Part shown: positions 6,447 to 7,572 of the stretch, in pieces
Position numbering within the stretch: the first letter of the stretch is position 1
Layout of the letters: each line of letters starts with the position of its first letter
DNA from: Methanomassiliicoccales archaeon
GTDB taxonomy: Archaea; Thermoplasmatota; Thermoplasmata; Sysuiplasmatales; Sysuiplasmataceae
DNA: 7,572 nt
Direction of reading: 5' to 3'
Assembly: GCA_027365715.1 (NCBI GenBank)
Contig: DAHXLZ010000312.1
Location: 1 to 7,572 of the forward strand
Program-made: the position numbers and the translations under genes
The notes under the pieces: model-generated
What the model was told of the DNA's origin: nothing
The model's input: the letters and a program-made list of their open reading frames with translations, nothing else
Databases searched by the model: none

Positions 6447-6512
6447 TGCACGTTTCATTCGCAATTTTGCATCATTCATGTCCGAAAAGTGCCGAAAAAA
6501 TGCACGTTTCAT
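6447..6512. repeat. Paired 12-base direct repeats, candidate operator
   Basis: TGCACGTTTCAT occurs exactly at 6447-6458 and 6501-6512, start to start 54 bases, about five helical turns. They lie 100-165 bases upstream of the helix-turn-helix promoter, so they may bind a regulator, possibly that gene's own product. The repeat is seen; the binding role is inferred. Confidence 0.5.
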
Positions 6513-6590
6513 GCCCGTTCTAACCACACCCCTCCCCATCATGTCTGTTTATTGACCCTCGCGCACACTTGCGTAAAGGAATCGGGAATC

Positions 6591-6610
6591 CTGAGCATCA
6601 TTGTGCTCAG
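6591..6610. repeat. Perfect 7-bp hairpin
   Basis: CTGAGCA (6591-6597) and TGCTCAG (6604-6610) pair perfectly around a six-base loop. On the minus strand it lies beyond the T-tract terminator of the 53-residue gene. It could be a protein-binding site or part of a small RNA; nothing distinguishes these. Confidence 0.45.
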
Positions 6611-6653
6611 ACTTGAAGGGAGCAGGTCAGGTTGCGGGTTGGGGGGATGCCAT

Positions 6654-6675
6654 GGTAAAAAAAGGGAAAAGGGGT
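6654..6675 (-). terminator. T-tract terminator of the 53-residue gene
   Basis: Immediately after the TAA stop, the minus strand reads a pyrimidine-rich CCCCTTTTCCC followed by seven T. This is a typical archaeal T-tract terminator, with no stem needed. Confidence 0.55.
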
Positions 6676-6837
6676 TTAGAACTGGACGCCTGACTCCTTC
6701 TGCGACATCCTGATGAGTTCGGCAGCCTCTGCGTTGTTCATGTTCTCCCTTCCGAGCCGTGCCGGGAAGAGCCCGAAACTCAAGCCGAAGCGCTCGTCGT
6801 CGTCCAACCCCGCATATATCGACTTTGGATCAGCCAT
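6676..6837 (-). CDS. Small unrecognised protein (53 aa)
   Basis: A 53-residue protein starting MADPKSIYAGLDDDERFG and ending ESGVQF. The start is supported by GAGGT six bases before the ATG on the minus strand, the end by a T-tract terminator directly after TAA. Codons are GC-rich at the third position (GAC, GAG, CTC, AAC, AAG), as in the neighbour upstream, which argues for a real gene. The protein is acidic at residues 12-15, has a short FGLSFGLFPARLGR stretch (18-30) and a helical tail with ENMNNAEAAELIRM (31-44). It has no membrane segment or Cys. No family is recognised. It follows the 128-residue gene by 113 bases in the same direction, so the two may be cotranscribed, although the gap has its own palindrome. 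The role is unknown. Confidence 0.6.
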   Translation of the reverse strand: MADPKSIYAGLDDDERFGLSFGLFPARLGRENMNNAEAAELIRMSQKESGVQF

Positions 6838-6869
6838 TGCATAACCTCAAACCTGCCGCCGGACAAAGA

Positions 6870-6881
6870 AAACCGCGGTTT
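6870..6881. repeat. 12-base palindrome AAACCGCGGTTT
   Basis: A perfect palindrome 33 bases upstream of the 53-residue gene, extended imperfectly by AGA/TCT flanks. It is placed like an operator or a restriction-type recognition site; it has no loop and so is a poor RNA hairpin. Confidence 0.4.
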
Positions 6882-6950
6882 CTGCTGCTGATATCCTCTT
6901 ATCCGGTGAATATCGAATGGAAAGAGGTTTACGGCACCTGGTGTGCCCAC

Positions 6951-7337
6951 TCACTTCCTGGCCGTTTGCTCGGGCACCTTGCCGTTCTCAGTCTTTGGCT
7001 GGCGCACTACCATGCCGTTGGCTTCCGCGAACTCCTCTAGCCCATCGAAGCGTTGCCCTTCGAATGCTCCCTCCCCTGCATATCGGAAACCCATCTGCTT
7101 CATTTTTGCGAGCAGTGCCTTGAACTTCTCCTCGTCGACGAATTTCTCTAGCGCCAATGTCACCCTGCTGCCTCCGTTTCCGTTGCCGTTCTTCCTGTAG
7201 TAGAAGAACGGCTGCACCACTGCCTGCGCGAGATACTGTTCGAGCTCCGGCTTTCCCGATGAGCAGAGCAGCCTTCTCAGCTCGCAGAGTCTTTCAGTCT
7301 GTTCCCTGACCCACTTTTCAAGTTCAGTGTTTTCCAT
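6951..7337 (-). CDS. Unrecognised 128-residue protein with Gly-Asn linker
   Basis: 128 residues starting MENTELEKWV at 7337. The frame extends 32 codons upstream, but that part (MKGLGRHACRT...) has unlikely composition, so I take the internal ATG; no strong ribosome binding site is visible before it. Residues 1-45 form helices (ENTELEKWVREQTERL, then a second helix with LEQYLAQAVV). A flexible KNGNGNGGSR linker (49-58) is followed by a compact alpha/beta module with TLALEKFVDEEKFKALLAKM (60-79), GFRYAGEG (83-90), RFDGLEEFAEANGMVV (96-111) and a hydrophilic tail. The K-x-x-G-F-R-Y turn recalls small nucleic-acid-associated modules, but I cannot name a family. It could be an accessory protein of a mobile element. 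Same strand as the 53-residue gene, which lies 113 bases downstream. Confidence 0.65.
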   Translation of the reverse strand: MENTELEKWVREQTERLCELRRLLCSSGKPELEQYLAQAVVQPFFYYRKNGNGNGGSRVTLALEKFVDEEKFKALLAKMKQMGFRYAGEGAFEGQRFDGLEEFAEANGMVVRQPKTENGKVPEQTARK

Positions 7338-7572
7338 TTTGCCACGTGACGTCGGCCGCTCAAAAGAGGGAAGAACACAGACGAGCATCGATGTGAAAGG
7401 CGTGCGACAGGCATGGCGGCCCAACCCTTTCACTGACCGGCTGGGAACTGTCCGTCATTATCAGCCGGTGAAACGGTGCCTGAACGTTTTATTATTCCTG
7501 CTGTTTGTAAAAAATGCATAAAGTCGTGAATTCGCATGCGCTCCGGCAAAAACGGAATAAGGCTTCTCTATG
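7338..7572. other. Right-edge upstream region, no supported gene
   Basis: The last 235 bases hold no supported gene. AT-rich patches near 7487-7496 (minus-strand AATAATAAAA) and 7515-7523 could be TATA boxes for the minus-strand 128-residue gene or for a plus-strand gene; the window ends on an ATG (7570-7572) that might begin one. None of these can be confirmed. Confidence 0.4.

Larger units (their letters stand above)
6351..6675. other. Non-coding regulatory-looking stretch with repeats
   Basis: About 325 bases upstream of the helix-turn-helix gene without a supported gene. A 65-codon minus-strand frame and a 104-codon plus-strand frame pass through it, but both are low complexity or shaped by the repeats and match nothing I know. 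The stretch contains a 12-base direct repeat, two CCGAAAA words 10 bases apart (6482 and 6492), CATGCCC twice (6402 and 6510), runs of G (6392-6398, 6641-6646) and a perfect hairpin (6591-6610). Confidence 0.55.

Noticed and set aside
6345..6542. 65-codon minus-strand frame upstream of the helix-turn-helix gene
   Set aside because: Its repeated MKRA segments simply reflect the 12-base DNA repeat, and it runs through the TATA box of the next gene.
6399..6713. 104-codon plus-strand frame across the non-coding stretch
   Set aside because: Rich in His, Cys and Ser without any motif, no ribosome binding site, and antisense to the terminator and end of the 53-residue gene.
7434..7572. Possible tRNA or attachment site at the right edge
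   Set aside because: No cloverleaf, T-arm GTTC-type box or repeat matching another place in the window was found.

Overview
The window looks archaeal, though the lineage is uncertain; a Thermoplasmatota-like euryarchaeon is a guess from general style. The evidence is a TATA box placed for a leaderless start in front of the helix-turn-helix gene, ribosome binding sites of the GGAGG/GGTGA type, T-tract terminators, and genes packed with 1-8 base overlaps. Almost everything is on the minus strand. The exception is a gene cut by the left edge.

Left edge (1-870): the plus-strand 3' part of an ApeA-like HEPN protein (R-x4-H motif), then about 200 bases of convergent space with a T-tract, small palindromes and a doubtful Cys-rich ORF on the minus strand.

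Centre (871-5207): a minus-strand operon read from about 4881 down to 871. The order is family 2 glycosyltransferase, radical SAM/SPASM protein, histidine phosphatase, second radical SAM protein. Junctions overlap by 1-8 bases, so the four products are probably made together as one pathway. GT2 plus SPASM radical SAM resembles RiPP or redox-cofactor pathways such as mycofactocin, but I see no convincing precursor peptide. The glycosyltransferase is split by a frameshift at a run of six G. Removing one G joins its 239-residue N-terminal part to the next 76 codons, giving about 314 residues. The joined frame ends in a four-base overlap with the radical SAM gene.

Right part (5208-7572): a helix-turn-helix/coiled-coil protein of unknown role with a leaderless-type promoter; a 340-base non-coding stretch with direct repeats and a hairpin; then two small unrecognised genes (53 and 128 residues). 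The 53-residue gene has a clear ribosome binding site and terminator. This part may belong to a plasmid, virus or integrated element, but no integrase, replicase or attachment site is visible to confirm it.

No rRNA, tRNA, CRISPR array or insertion sequence was seen.
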